From Halobacteriovoraceae bacterium (lineage in GTDB: Bacteria > Bdellovibrionota > Bacteriovoracia > Bacteriovoracales > Bacteriovoracaceae): DNA of 64,000 nucleotides. Each line of letters starts with the position of its first letter. Positions within the stretch are counted from its first letter, which is position 1. Positions 18,889-27,711 of the stretch are shown here, piece by piece. A program made the translations under genes and the position numbers. The stretch lies in NCBI GenBank assembly GCA_002707495.1, contig PAMZ01000009.1:29157-93156 (forward strand), in the 5' to 3' direction. The notes below the pieces were generated by a model that made no database searches, was not told where the DNA came from, and saw only the letters and a program-made list of their open reading frames with translations.

Positions 18889-21618
18889 ATGAAAGTGAAC
18901 AGAGTGCTTGCAATGGCGTTGGTGGCTCAATTTGCGACTTCAGCAATGGCCCAAGATGAAATGAGAAGGCGAGGTCGTCAAGGTGGTATAAGCGGTCATA
19001 TTATTACAGACTCAAGTGAAGCCTTAGAAAGAAGAGGACAAGAGGATCGTCTTAATTGTGACGAGTTTAATAGTGGAAGTAGGCGTGGAAATAGGGACCA
19101 GACAAGAGAACTTCAAGCTCAATTCTGTGAGTATATGTCCAATAAGATTTCACTTGAAGATAGTTGGATTGATTTAGATATTGCCGAACAAGATTTGGAA
19201 GGAGCGCAACGAGCGTTAAGAGCGGAAAGGGAGAACAAAAGGGTCGCGCAAAGTGATAAAGCTGCCGCTCAAAGAGTCATCACGGCCCTTAACAGATCTA
19301 TTCCTGAATTGATTTCTCAAAAGCAATCTCAAGAAGCAAATAAGTCGAATCTTCAAACTCAAATAGCATCTATCAATTCAAATATAGCAGCGAAGCAAGG
19401 TGAAATCGTACCACTTCAACGAAGTTATAATCAAAAGCTTGCAGCACAAAATAATTATCTAAGTGGTACTTTCCAGGCGACAAAAACTCAATATGAAAGA
19501 GTTGTTTCCCAAAGAGATCGAAAAAATGAGCAACTCAGACAGGTCCAAGCCACCGCGAGACAAAAAACAAGTGAGCTCAGTGCTATAAATAGAGCCCTAC
19601 CAGGATTAAACTCGACTGTGACCAGAGCAGAGTCATCTTTCACAGCTCAAATAAATGCAACGAGAAGAAGAATAGAAAGAGGAAGCCTTGAAAATCAAAG
19701 AGGCTGGACAATGCTAGAGAATAGTTCTCGTCAGATGATGACCGAGATGAAAACGATGGCCCAAGGAGTTTCATCCGCAAGTGCAACGGCTGCTCCTCCA
19801 CGAAACCGAGGAGAAATGATTCGCAGAAGACTCAATCAAAATTCAACGCCAAGTTTTTTTAGATATAGAAATAGTTCAAGAACTCGAGTTGAGGTCTATG
19901 AAAGAAGTCAGTCCTCTGCTTATGCAGCAGCGAGAAGAGTATTAAGAAGGACCCTCGATATAGATGCAGATCATGTTCAAAGACTGGAAGCAAAGATGGT
20001 GGCAGTTGTATTAGCTGAAAAAGCAGTGGCTGAAAAAGAGGCAGAAAAAGTGGCAACCCAAGAAGCCCTAAATAATGCCAATACTCAAGTGTCTACACTT
20101 CCTGGAGAGATTGCAACATTGAACTCCAGAATTACAAGCCTAACACCTAATTTTAATTCTCAAAAATCTCATTATGAAGGTTTAGTCTCTCAGGCAAATA
20201 CAGCAAAAGCCAGACTTGATAGAGCGAATGCTCAGCTAGGAACATTAAGGTCTAATTTATCAACGGCAACAAGAAATTTAAATCAGGCTAATGCAAATAT
20301 CACTAGGATCTCAGGAGAAATAACTGCTCAACAAAATCAAAAAGCTCAGGCAGAAGCAAATAAAGCTGAGGCTCAAGCTAGGGAGAACGCAAGCACTGGA
20401 CGGATTGCTACTAAAGAAAGTGCTGTCACTGCAATTGAAAGAAGAATGCAAACTCTTAGCAATTCTAGTTCAAGGCTAATAGAAGAGCTTCGAGATGGCT
20501 CAGTTGTAGAAACTTACGATAGGAACCTAGGAGTTGCCGCAACTCATATTTTTGTAGGAGCTTTTCCCAATGCCCTAAATTTTAATGATGCAAGGTTTAG
20601 TGAAGAGGATAGAGAATTTAGAGGGCGCCACAGATATCGAGGAAGGAACTTCAGAGACGCGCGCTATGGAAATAGTATTCGTGCAACTTATGAACGGGCC
20701 AAAAGAAATGGAGAGAGAATCTTTCTTTGGGGAGATCTAAGTGATTCCTATTCAGTTTCAAGACTTGCAGATGAAACAGGTGTTTATGCAACTTATTATC
20801 CTAGAAATAATAGAAGAGGATTAGTCGACATCGTAGTTGAAACTCAAAGCTCAAATCGAGCCTTGGTTTTAAGCCATGATAAAGAAGAAAGACTCACTTT
20901 TCTTGAAGTAGACCCCACAATTGCGGTTCCAGTAATAAAAGCTGAGCGGATTGACAGGTGGGGGCGAACAATTGATCGAGATCATGTTGTTATGAGTGCT
21001 TCATTAAAAGATTCTGGAGCAGTTGTCTTTACCTCCGCAATGAGCATTAGTGATATAGGTACAGTGAGACTTCAGAGAATCTTAGATAAGGTGAATAGCG
21101 CACCTGAAGGAGACTTTGCCATTGAGCGAACTGATATGAGTACAGGTCCAGCCCTTCCAGGGCAAATCGTAAATGATGCGACAGTAACTGCAACCGGAGA
21201 AAATACTATCAATGATAGACAAAATCCAGTCGTGGAAAAGTCGCTTCCTGTTAGCATTGGTGCGGGAAGAATAGTAAAAGATATTCAGGTAAAGATTAAA
21301 ATGTCTTATTCCTACTTGGGAGATATCTCAATTAAGCTGAAAAGCCCGCAAGGACACGTGATTATTTTAAGAGATCGCGAGGGACGATCAGCTAGGGAAA
21401 TGGATAATACTTATACTATTTCCACTCAGGATCTAGCTTTAACCACCTCAGATAATATCGATACGAGAGCTCTACCATCGACTAGAGATATATCTAGAGA
21501 GTATACAGCTGGACAGGCCACTGATGGGGAATGGACTGTCATTGTTGAAGATGTACTACCCACTCATGGAGATACTGGGAGTATTGATTTGATTGAACTA
21601 AAAGTTATTGCTGAATAA
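18889..21618 (+). CDS. exported coiled-coil protein with C-terminal P/Homo B domain
   Basis: Signal peptide about residues 1-22 (ending SAMAQ). Two long Ala/Gln/Glu/Arg-rich coiled coils follow at about 95-280 and 365-530. The middle region, about 545-765, contains an Arg-rich stretch (RGRHRYRGRNFRD) and no recognised fold. The end, about 775-909, matches the proprotein-convertase P/Homo B domain: hydrophobic strands, YSYLGDISIKLKSPQG, a GEWTVIVED block and GDTGSIDLIELKV. P domains normally follow a subtilisin or other peptidase domain; none is present here, so it may serve as a binding module. The ATG has a good AGGAGA site. A hairpin follows the stop. Probably periplasmic or surface located; role unknown. 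Confidence 0.8.
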   Translation: MKVNRVLAMALVAQFATSAMAQDEMRRRGRQGGISGHIITDSSEALERRGQEDRLNCDEFNSGSRRGNRDQTRELQAQFCEYMSNKISLEDSWIDLDIAEQDLEGAQRALRAERENKRVAQSDKAAAQRVITALNRSIPELISQKQSQEANKSNLQTQIASINSNIAAKQGEIVPLQRSYNQKLAAQNNYLSGTFQATKTQYERVVSQRDRKNEQLRQVQATARQKTSELSAINRALPGLNSTVTRAESSFTAQINATRRRIERGSLENQRGWTMLENSSRQMMTEMKTMAQGVSSASATAAPPRNRGEMIRRRLNQNSTPSFFRYRNSSRTRVEVYERSQSSAYAAARRVLRRTLDIDADHVQRLEAKMVAVVLAEKAVAEKEAEKVATQEALNNANTQVSTLPGEIATLNSRITSLTPNFNSQKSHYEGLVSQANTAKARLDRANAQLGTLRSNLSTATRNLNQANANITRISGEITAQQNQKAQAEANKAEAQARENASTGRIATKESAVTAIERRMQTLSNSSSRLIEELRDGSVVETYDRNLGVAATHIFVGAFPNALNFNDARFSEEDREFRGRHRYRGRNFRDARYGNSIRATYERAKRNGERIFLWGDLSDSYSVSRLADETGVYATYYPRNNRRGLVDIVVETQSSNRALVLSHDKEERLTFLEVDPTIAVPVIKAERIDRWGRTIDRDHVVMSASLKDSGAVVFTSAMSISDIGTVRLQRILDKVNSAPEGDFAIERTDMSTGPALPGQIVNDATVTATGENTINDRQNPVVEKSLPVSIGAGRIVKDIQVKIKMSYSYLGDISIKLKSPQGHVIILRDREGRSAREMDNTYTISTQDLALTTSDNIDTRALPSTRDISREYTAGQATDGEWTVIVEDVLPTHGDTGSIDLIELKVIAE

Positions 21619-21623
21619 AATAT

Positions 21624-21649
21624 GAGGGCCTTCACACTAGAAGGCCCTT
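21624..21649 (+). terminator. intrinsic terminator-like hairpin after the P-domain gene
   Basis: AGGGCCTTC (21625-21633) pairs perfectly with GAAGGCCCT (21640-21648) around a 6-base loop, just after the stop codon. The downstream T tract is weak (TAACTCTT). Confidence 0.55.
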
Positions 21650-21728
21650 AACTCTTCCAAAATATTGAATCTATGTAAAAAAGCCTCATGTACTTGAATC
21701 CTGTCTAAAAAGAGGATAATGAGATTCT

Positions 21729-22784
21729 ATGCGAATTTTATTGTTATTTTGGCTGTTACTTTCAACTTCAGTTGTTCTGGCTTGGCCGCGGTACAATAAT
21801 CCCCACAATTTTGTGAACAATCTAGTCACGCATTTTGATTCGCTTCCATCAAGTGGAGAGATCGATCAAAATTTTATAGCCTGGCCAGGTAATCACTGGC
21901 CGCACAATCAAAGTGGGATTGCTCACCGATGGAGCTCAGGAGATCCACAGAATTTTCGTTATAAACTACTAGATGCCTCGGAATTGAGAGATCTACCGGC
22001 CCATAAACGAGCAGAACTTTCTCCAGCTGAGAAATATGATATCTATATGGGGCGCTATGATTATCCCACGGTTAGGCGAGAATGGAGAGATTATTCTCCC
22101 AATGACACTACCTGGTTTGGTATTTGTCATGGAGTTGCACCAGCTTCTCTGAATCATCCTGAGCCTCTAAATACAACGGTCATAAATAGAGATGGAGTTA
22201 AAATTGACTTCTACTCCAGTGACGTCAAAGCGCTCTTAGCTTATCAATATGCAAAAGTTTGGAGGGCATCCACTAAGCAATTGGGACGAAGATGCTATGA
22301 GGGCGATTGGGACAATATTCCCAGGCGTAGGCAAAGAGACTGTGCTGATGTTGATCCCGCGGCATTTCACCTCGTGTTTACAAATCTCATAGGACTTCGA
22401 AAGCAAAGCTTTATTGCCGATATAGACCCTCTTTTTGAAGTTTGGAATCATGTACCAAGATCTTATTCGTATGATATCTATGAAGAGTATGAAACCCGTG
22501 AAAATGCGACTAGAGGTACGGTTAGAGTCCTATGGGTTGGAGCTGTTTTAAATTTTGCTGCTGCGATTGCCCCAACTACTGATCCAGTCATCGGAACTGA
22601 ACGTGGTTACTATGTCGATCAAAATTACTCATATTTATTGGACTTGGATCGCCACGGCAATATCATAGGTGGTAAATGGCTAGACAATAGAAAGCCTGAT
22701 TTCGTTTGGACCCAAAACTCCTTGAATTTTCGAGGTTATTGGAATGGATTGAATCAAATCTATCGACCAAGAACATCTTTGTAG
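21729..22784 (+). CDS. exported transglutaminase-elicitor-like protein
   Basis: 351 residues with a signal peptide (about 1-18). Resembles the TGase_elicitor family (GP42-type transglutaminases known from Phytophthora, with bacterial homologues): WFGICHGVAPAS with candidate nucleophile Cys133, HLVFTNLIG with His214, VWNHVP near 239, and a C-terminal DLDRHGNIIGGKW...PDFVW block. In the family the Cys-His arrangement supports protein cross-linking (Gln-Lys isopeptide) or a related acyl transfer. If active it could crosslink envelope or target proteins; that is inference. It follows the P-domain gene after a terminator-like hairpin, and 89 bases separate it from the TolC-like genes. No strong ribosome site is evident. 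The family assignment is from motif recall, not a search. Confidence 0.7.
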   Translation: MRILLLFWLLLSTSVVLAWPRYNNPHNFVNNLVTHFDSLPSSGEIDQNFIAWPGNHWPHNQSGIAHRWSSGDPQNFRYKLLDASELRDLPAHKRAELSPAEKYDIYMGRYDYPTVRREWRDYSPNDTTWFGICHGVAPASLNHPEPLNTTVINRDGVKIDFYSSDVKALLAYQYAKVWRASTKQLGRRCYEGDWDNIPRRRQRDCADVDPAAFHLVFTNLIGLRKQSFIADIDPLFEVWNHVPRSYSYDIYEEYETRENATRGTVRVLWVGAVLNFAAAIAPTTDPVIGTERGYYVDQNYSYLLDLDRHGNIIGGKWLDNRKPDFVWTQNSLNFRGYWNGLNQIYRPRTSL

Positions 22785-22873
22785 TTTTTACCCACTTTGT
22801 CCTTCATCCTTCTTTTGATTTCCAAAAAAGTGTACAACCTTGAACTAGTATAAGCATAATTTTAGGAGAATAC

Positions 22874-24301
22874 ATGAAATTGTCAGCGATTCGAGGGGTG
22901 CTCGCTTCTGCATTAATTGGTTTTTCGTCTTTTAGCTCTTTTGCAAACGAATTGACCTTAGAACAGCTAAGAAGTGAAGTTTTAAATGAAAATCTTGATA
23001 TCAAAATTCAATACGAAAAATACTATCAGGCTAATCACAATGTCGGTGTGAAATTAGGAGAGTTCCTCCCGAGTTTAAACCTCCAACTTATCTATTATAA
23101 CAGTACCGTTGGTCTACTTTATTCGGTCGTGCCGACTCCATCAGATTGGTTTACCTATGAAGCTAGTCAAGAGTTGGCAGTAGCTGAACGCTACACCACC
23201 GAAGCCATCAAGCTTAATATTCTGAGAGATCTGACTGCTAATTATATAAGTATTAAACATCAAGAGATAATGCTTGAGTCATATAAAGAGGAAGAAGAAC
23301 TATTAAATGCACTATATTCTCGAGCTGTCGATATGGAAACACTTGGAGCTGGTAGTGCTACGGATACGTTTACTGCGAGAAGAGCACTACTTCAACATCA
23401 GAACGACATCCTTGCCCTCGACTCTATCATAGACATCAACTTAGAAGCCATGAGTTTATCTCTCAATAGAATGCCAGGGGAGAGAGTTGTTTTAGCAGAT
23501 TATGTTCCCCAGTCAGTAGATGAGATTCCTTCAAATATTGACGATGCAATCGCGCAAGCACTTGCAAATTCACCCGAATTGAAAGCAAACTTTTTTATGC
23601 AACAAGCTGCTCAATATATGACTTCTTCAGCTAGATGGTCATTTGTGAGTTTTAGTGGAATAGGATTTGGATATCCTGCCAGTATCAGCCTAGAAAGAGC
23701 AAGATTGAGAGAAATTCAATTGGAAGGAGAAAAACTTAGAACAAGTATCGGAAACCAATTAAATCTTGCTTACACTACAATCGCGAACTTAGATCAAAGA
23801 ATAGCTAATCAAGTTGAGATTATTCAAGCTGCGCAAATTGAAGCTTCTAGAACGCAAGAATTATATGAATTGAGCCAAGCAAGTCTAGAAGAGTTAACAG
23901 AGGCTAAAAGGGCTGTTTTACAAGAACAAAGAGATCTCGCTACTCTTAAAATGGAAAAAGAGATTGAAATCGCTGAAATAAAAAGGCTTGTTGGGCAAGA
24001 TACGGCTGGAGGAGAATTATCTGCCGAAGATTTAGAGAGTATCCAACTTGCTGCCAGAGTAGATGGGTCTTGGAGAGGAAATAGAGTTATCGCAGACCTA
24101 GAGATTTCTGATTCGCTTGCAAATGAAGTGGTGAGTATCAATTATGGTGGAGATATCTTTAACTATAGAATTCTCAACACTACGGGAAATCTTTCACTTC
24201 AAACAAGAGTAAGAGGTCGCTCGGGAAGACAAACAATTACTGCACTGGTTGTGTTTAGAAGTGGTCAAACTTTAGAACTCATAACAGATGTAAACTTATA
24301 A
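22874..24301 (+). CDS. TolC-like outer membrane efflux protein (first of a pair)
   Basis: 475 residues, signal peptide about 1-25, then a TolC/OEP fold: helix-rich repeats with LTLEQLRSEVLNENLDIKIQYEKYYQA near the start and long helices rich in Glu/Gln/Ala (about 290-395). The second repeat carries FSGIGFGYPASISLERARLRE. After the OEP part comes an extra ~80-residue beta-rich tail (about 395-475) not typical of TolC. Its paralogue starts 11 bases downstream, and both share the FSGIGFGY block and the tail. No periplasmic adaptor or inner membrane pump is adjacent, so the partner must be elsewhere or the proteins act differently. ATG with AGGAG. Confidence 0.83.
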   Translation: MKLSAIRGVLASALIGFSSFSSFANELTLEQLRSEVLNENLDIKIQYEKYYQANHNVGVKLGEFLPSLNLQLIYYNSTVGLLYSVVPTPSDWFTYEASQELAVAERYTTEAIKLNILRDLTANYISIKHQEIMLESYKEEEELLNALYSRAVDMETLGAGSATDTFTARRALLQHQNDILALDSIIDINLEAMSLSLNRMPGERVVLADYVPQSVDEIPSNIDDAIAQALANSPELKANFFMQQAAQYMTSSARWSFVSFSGIGFGYPASISLERARLREIQLEGEKLRTSIGNQLNLAYTTIANLDQRIANQVEIIQAAQIEASRTQELYELSQASLEELTEAKRAVLQEQRDLATLKMEKEIEIAEIKRLVGQDTAGGELSAEDLESIQLAARVDGSWRGNRVIADLEISDSLANEVVSINYGGDIFNYRILNTTGNLSLQTRVRGRSGRQTITALVVFRSGQTLELITDVNL

Positions 24302-24312
24302 GGTAGAGTGAA

Positions 24313-25791
24313 ATGAAGAAATTAATTTCATCAATTCTCTTTTTGGCTTTCGCTCTACCAAGCTTTGGAAGCGAGTACGCCTTAAGAATATTTGATAAAA
24401 CAAACGAAGTTTTGGAGCAAAAAGAAACAGCGCTTAATCTTGAGCAAGTCAAAGAACTTGCAGCAGGAGAAAACGTTGACGTGCAAATTGCCTATGAAAG
24501 ACTCTATCAAGCCCAAAGTAAAATTGCGCTTGCTCGAGCAAATTTTTTCCCATACGGGCTGGGTGATGTCGGTATCATATATTTTACCAACTCTTTTACA
24601 AATTTAATTTTGGTCGAACTTGTGACTTCAATTCCCTCAAAATGGTTTGCCGTAGCAAGTGCCAGACATCAGAGAAATGCTGAGTCTTGGAGTTTAAAAG
24701 CTCTCAGAGAAAACATTAGAAACCAATCAGCACTTCTTTACTATAATATACTTAAAGAAGAGAGTATGTTGAAACTTGCCCGTTTTGAACTCAACCTTAT
24801 GGAAGAATTATTACAAGCGAGAACGACAGAAGCAGAAGTTGGTGTGAGGTCAGCAGAGGAACTTTCGAGTCTGAGATTTCGTATTCTAAATTTGCGAGAT
24901 GAGTATTTGAAATTTGAAGGATATTTAGCTGAAGAAAAGACAGCCATGAAGATCCTCCTCAATATGCCCTATTATGAAAATTTAGAGCTTCAACCTGAGG
25001 CAAGTTTTCTAAGTGCCGAGGACTATAACCTGAATACTGAAAGCTTAGCTTTAATGGCTCAACAGAGATCTTATGAGGTTAAAGCGGCGGAGCAAACGGT
25101 TTATGCTGCTTACGACTCTAGAAGATCTGCTCAGTGGTCAATTTTAAGTTTTTCTGGAATAGGTTTTGGATACCTGTCTAATGTGAGAATGGAGCGATCG
25201 AGAGCAAGAGATGCAGAACTTAGGCTCGAGGCTGTTCGTACAACAGTTTACAATAACGCTTATACGAGAAAAAGTATGCTAGAAAATTCCGTAGACTTCT
25301 TTTTGGCGGAAAAAAACATAAGTGATACCACTGAGAGCTTTGTTCGTGGACAGTTGGCTGAGTTTTCAAATGGAACACTCCCTGTTGGGGAGTTGATTGA
25401 AAGTGAACTTTACTATTTAAGAGATTTTAGAAATATGCTTCGTGCCCACTATAATTCACTCGTGAGGCTTGATGATCTAGAACGAATTGTTCTTGGAAAT
25501 ATAAGCACCAGTGAGCTTGTTTCTCGTGATGACTTCTCTATTACGGCTGAATATGTGGGGAGTAGAATCCATTTTAAGTTTACTGACCCAAATAATAGAA
25601 TGGGAGAAGTTGAAAGTGCTACTTATAGTTTTTTAAATCAAAGGCAAGCACCGATTAAGAGTTTTAGAAAATCAGAAAACTTTAGCGCTCGAGTAAGAGC
25701 AAGAAGAATTAATTTCCCTGCGCAGATTGAAATTAAAGTCGTTATGCACAGTGGAGAAGTTTTAAAGAAAAGAATAACAGTAACTGAATAA
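24313..25791 (+). CDS. TolC-like outer membrane efflux protein (second of a pair)
   Basis: 492 residues with signal peptide (about 1-19, ending PSFGS) and an OEP-type helical architecture. LNLEQVKELAAGENVDVQ marks the first repeat and FSGIGFGYLSNVRMERSRARD the second. It aligns along its length with the preceding gene, including a beta-rich C-terminal extension of ~90 residues. It clearly arose by duplication but has diverged widely, so the pair may form mixed trimers or serve different cargo. It is followed after 21 bases by an exported protein of unknown function, and the three genes look like one transcription unit ending at the terminator near 27100. No pump or adaptor is nearby. Confidence 0.83.
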   Translation: MKKLISSILFLAFALPSFGSEYALRIFDKTNEVLEQKETALNLEQVKELAAGENVDVQIAYERLYQAQSKIALARANFFPYGLGDVGIIYFTNSFTNLILVELVTSIPSKWFAVASARHQRNAESWSLKALRENIRNQSALLYYNILKEESMLKLARFELNLMEELLQARTTEAEVGVRSAEELSSLRFRILNLRDEYLKFEGYLAEEKTAMKILLNMPYYENLELQPEASFLSAEDYNLNTESLALMAQQRSYEVKAAEQTVYAAYDSRRSAQWSILSFSGIGFGYLSNVRMERSRARDAELRLEAVRTTVYNNAYTRKSMLENSVDFFLAEKNISDTTESFVRGQLAEFSNGTLPVGELIESELYYLRDFRNMLRAHYNSLVRLDDLERIVLGNISTSELVSRDDFSITAEYVGSRIHFKFTDPNNRMGEVESATYSFLNQRQAPIKSFRKSENFSARVRARRINFPAQIEIKVVMHSGEVLKKRITVTE

Positions 25792-25812
25792 TAAAGGTAA
25801 TAGGAGTAAGAT

Positions 25813-27066
25813 ATGTTTAACCTAAGGAAATTTGCATTGGCTCAGGTAGCGATAGCAACTATTGCATTCGCAGGAGAGGGGCCTCTAGAAGACGGTACTG
25901 ATGTTTGTGGAGTCCCAGTATGTCAAATTGATGTCACTCTGGAGGCTCTGGGAGAGCTGAACGAAAACCAACGATATAATTATACGAATGGTTTAGTAAC
26001 AACTTACAAAGAATCAACTGACATAAAAATTCTAAACAATCTTGTGGCTTCGGCGGCAGAGTTTAAGGCACTAAGCCAAGAGGCAGGAGATTCTGATTGG
26101 GTTATTAGAGAGGCAAGTACATTGTTGAATAACTCAGTTTTCAATTTAGCTAAGTACTCTGAGATTGACGCTGCAAATTTACTGCGCTTGTTCGCTCAAT
26201 TGGATAACCAAACGAAGAGATATGAAGTCATAACTTATTGGGCCAGTACACTTTCAGAAGTTGAGAATCTTAATGATTTATCTGAACTTGTTTTATTTGC
26301 TCAAAATGCAGCTGCCATTTCATCGAGTGCAGGCGATGAAGCTTGGGTTGTGAGAGCTATCAACTCCCTTGCTTCTGATATTACAGTAAAACTGACGAAT
26401 CTAGATCCAGCTCATGAGGGTGTCTACTCGGTTCAAATTGATAGTGCGCCAGCAAGACAATTCGGTTTTGATAAAATTGTTGTTCTAGATTCAACCTCAG
26501 AAGAAAATCTCGTCGTTAGGTTTATAAATTCAGCTTATAATAGAGTGGCATTTGAATACTCAAGCACAACCTTGGTTGGGAATGTTATTTCAGGAAAAAG
26601 GATATCAAATGGATCTCTTAGTTCAGAGATGAGTTTAACATTTGATAGAGCGACAGGGGCAGTATCTGGAACAATTCAAACTACTCTTGCTCAGGAAATT
26701 ACATTTAGCGGAAAACAGACTTTCTCTGCGAGTAACGTCTTTAGAGGTGAAGTTGCCACAGAGCTTGATGACAATTCAGTGATTGGTTCTATGAGAGGTT
26801 CAATATTTGGAATTCCTGGTACACTCTCAGTACAGAGCTTTCTTCCAGGTGTATATTCAGTGAATTTTTCTGCTGACAATGGTTTTATTGTTTTAGATTT
26901 TGTAGGAAAATTCTTTAAGAAAAACGGAGTTCTTGCAGTGACTTCACAGAATAAGGTAAAACTTCTGCTCGCTCAAAGAGTAGTGGATGGACAAGTTAAG
27001 TGGGTTGGGAATACGTTTTCAATTACTAATGGTGGTGTTACAACTGCAGAATTTGACTCTAACTAG
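25813..27066 (+). CDS. exported protein of unknown function
   Basis: 417 residues with a signal peptide (about 1-20, ending AFAGE). Two cysteines lie close together near the N-terminus (DVCGVPVCQ). About residues 30-200 look helical and contain a loose internal duplication (DSDWVIREASTLLNN and DEAWVVRAINSLASD). About 205-417 are beta-rich with many Ser/Thr/Gly. I recognise no family. It is the last gene of the unit with the two TolC-like proteins and is followed directly by a strong terminator, so it may work with them at the outer membrane. That link is positional only. A GGTAATAGGAG site precedes the ATG. Confidence 0.75.
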   Translation: MFNLRKFALAQVAIATIAFAGEGPLEDGTDVCGVPVCQIDVTLEALGELNENQRYNYTNGLVTTYKESTDIKILNNLVASAAEFKALSQEAGDSDWVIREASTLLNNSVFNLAKYSEIDAANLLRLFAQLDNQTKRYEVITYWASTLSEVENLNDLSELVLFAQNAAAISSSAGDEAWVVRAINSLASDITVKLTNLDPAHEGVYSVQIDSAPARQFGFDKIVVLDSTSEENLVVRFINSAYNRVAFEYSSTTLVGNVISGKRISNGSLSSEMSLTFDRATGAVSGTIQTTLAQEITFSGKQTFSASNVFRGEVATELDDNSVIGSMRGSIFGIPGTLSVQSFLPGVYSVNFSADNGFIVLDFVGKFFKKNGVLAVTSQNKVKLLLAQRVVDGQVKWVGNTFSITNGGVTTAEFDSN

Positions 27067-27089
27067 TTGATAATTCAATCGTATATTTC

Positions 27090-27121
27090 AAGGCTTCCTC
27101 CTGAGAGGAGGCCTTTTTTTT
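27090..27121 (+). terminator. strong intrinsic terminator
   Basis: AAGGCTTCCTC (27090-27100) and GAGGAGGCCTT (27105-27115) form an 11-bp stem with one T-G pair, a CTGA loop and an eight-T tract. It closes the TolC-like unit and separates it from the polysaccharide operon. Confidence 0.9.
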
Positions 27122-27161
27122 GTAAAAATTACAAGTAGTTAAGGTTTAACTTAGGTATTAT
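27120..27161 (+). promoter_or_regulatory. candidate operator dyads and -10 upstream of the polysaccharide operon
   Basis: Two perfect dyads, TTGTAA-AAA-TTACAA (27120-27134) and AGTTAA-GGT-TTAACT (27037+100 to 27151, i.e. 27137-27151), have centres 17 bp apart. A TATTAT -10-like hexamer sits at 27156-27161, 34 bases before the preferred ATG (27196). No good -35 is seen at normal spacing, which would fit an activator-dependent promoter. Inference only. Confidence 0.35.
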
Positions 27162-27195
27162 GCACTGCGGTAGTATGATGCACCAAAGGGTATTT

Positions 27196-27711
27196 ATGAG
27201 TTTAGCACATGAATTAGATTTTCTTGCCTCTGAGGTCGTTCGTAATATGGACTTTGTTTTAAGAAACCAGTCTGAAAGGACATATCTTATCACCGCCGAT
27301 TACGCTAAAGAGCCACTCAAGGCAAGTGCTGTTTATTTAGCTCGTGAATTGAATAAGACCTATGGGCATAATATTTTAGTGTTGGATTTCAATCCTGCAC
27401 AAAGTGATTCGTCAGCTGATTATACCAATATTTCGACTTTAGACTTTTTACCTTCTCAACCAAACGAGCAGGAGCGAGAGTTAAAAATTTATCAGAATGA
27501 GTGTCTCAAACATTATGATTTTATCTTTGCGCTCCCTCATGTGAAGCTGCAAACAGAAAAATCGAGTTTGCCTTTATTAGATCTAGAAGCGGCTTTTATT
27601 CTGAGATCAAAGTCTTCTCTTTTACCTACATCTAAAAAAATTTTGACTCATATGATTCAAGATGCTCAGCTTAAAATTGCCGGGATTGTCGCTATCGGAG
27701 GGAAGGCATAA
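27196..27711 (+). CDS. degenerate BY-kinase/ParA-like protein of the polysaccharide operon
   Basis: 171 residues from the preferred ATG at 27196, which follows AAAGGG at good spacing; an in-frame ATG at 27160 would add 12 residues but overlaps the candidate -10. The fold pattern is that of Wzc/CapB cytoplasmic tyrosine autokinases: TYLITADY, a helix LKASAVYLARELNK, then NILVLDFNP like the Walker A' strand. The Walker A glycine-rich GKS/T sequence is not conserved, the Walker B acidic residue appears replaced (YDFIFALPHV), and there is no C-terminal Tyr cluster. So it is probably not an active kinase. It overlaps the Wzz-like gene by one base, as expected for a split co-polymerase/kinase pair, and may be a structural regulator. 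Confidence 0.65.
   Translation: MSLAHELDFLASEVVRNMDFVLRNQSERTYLITADYAKEPLKASAVYLARELNKTYGHNILVLDFNPAQSDSSADYTNISTLDFLPSQPNEQERELKIYQNECLKHYDFIFALPHVKLQTEKSSLPLLDLEAAFILRSKSSLLPTSKKILTHMIQDAQLKIAGIVAIGGKA

Noticed and set aside
22831..22860. Promoter before the first TolC-like gene
   Set aside because: TGTACA-N18-CATAAT is too weak a match in AT-rich DNA to list.
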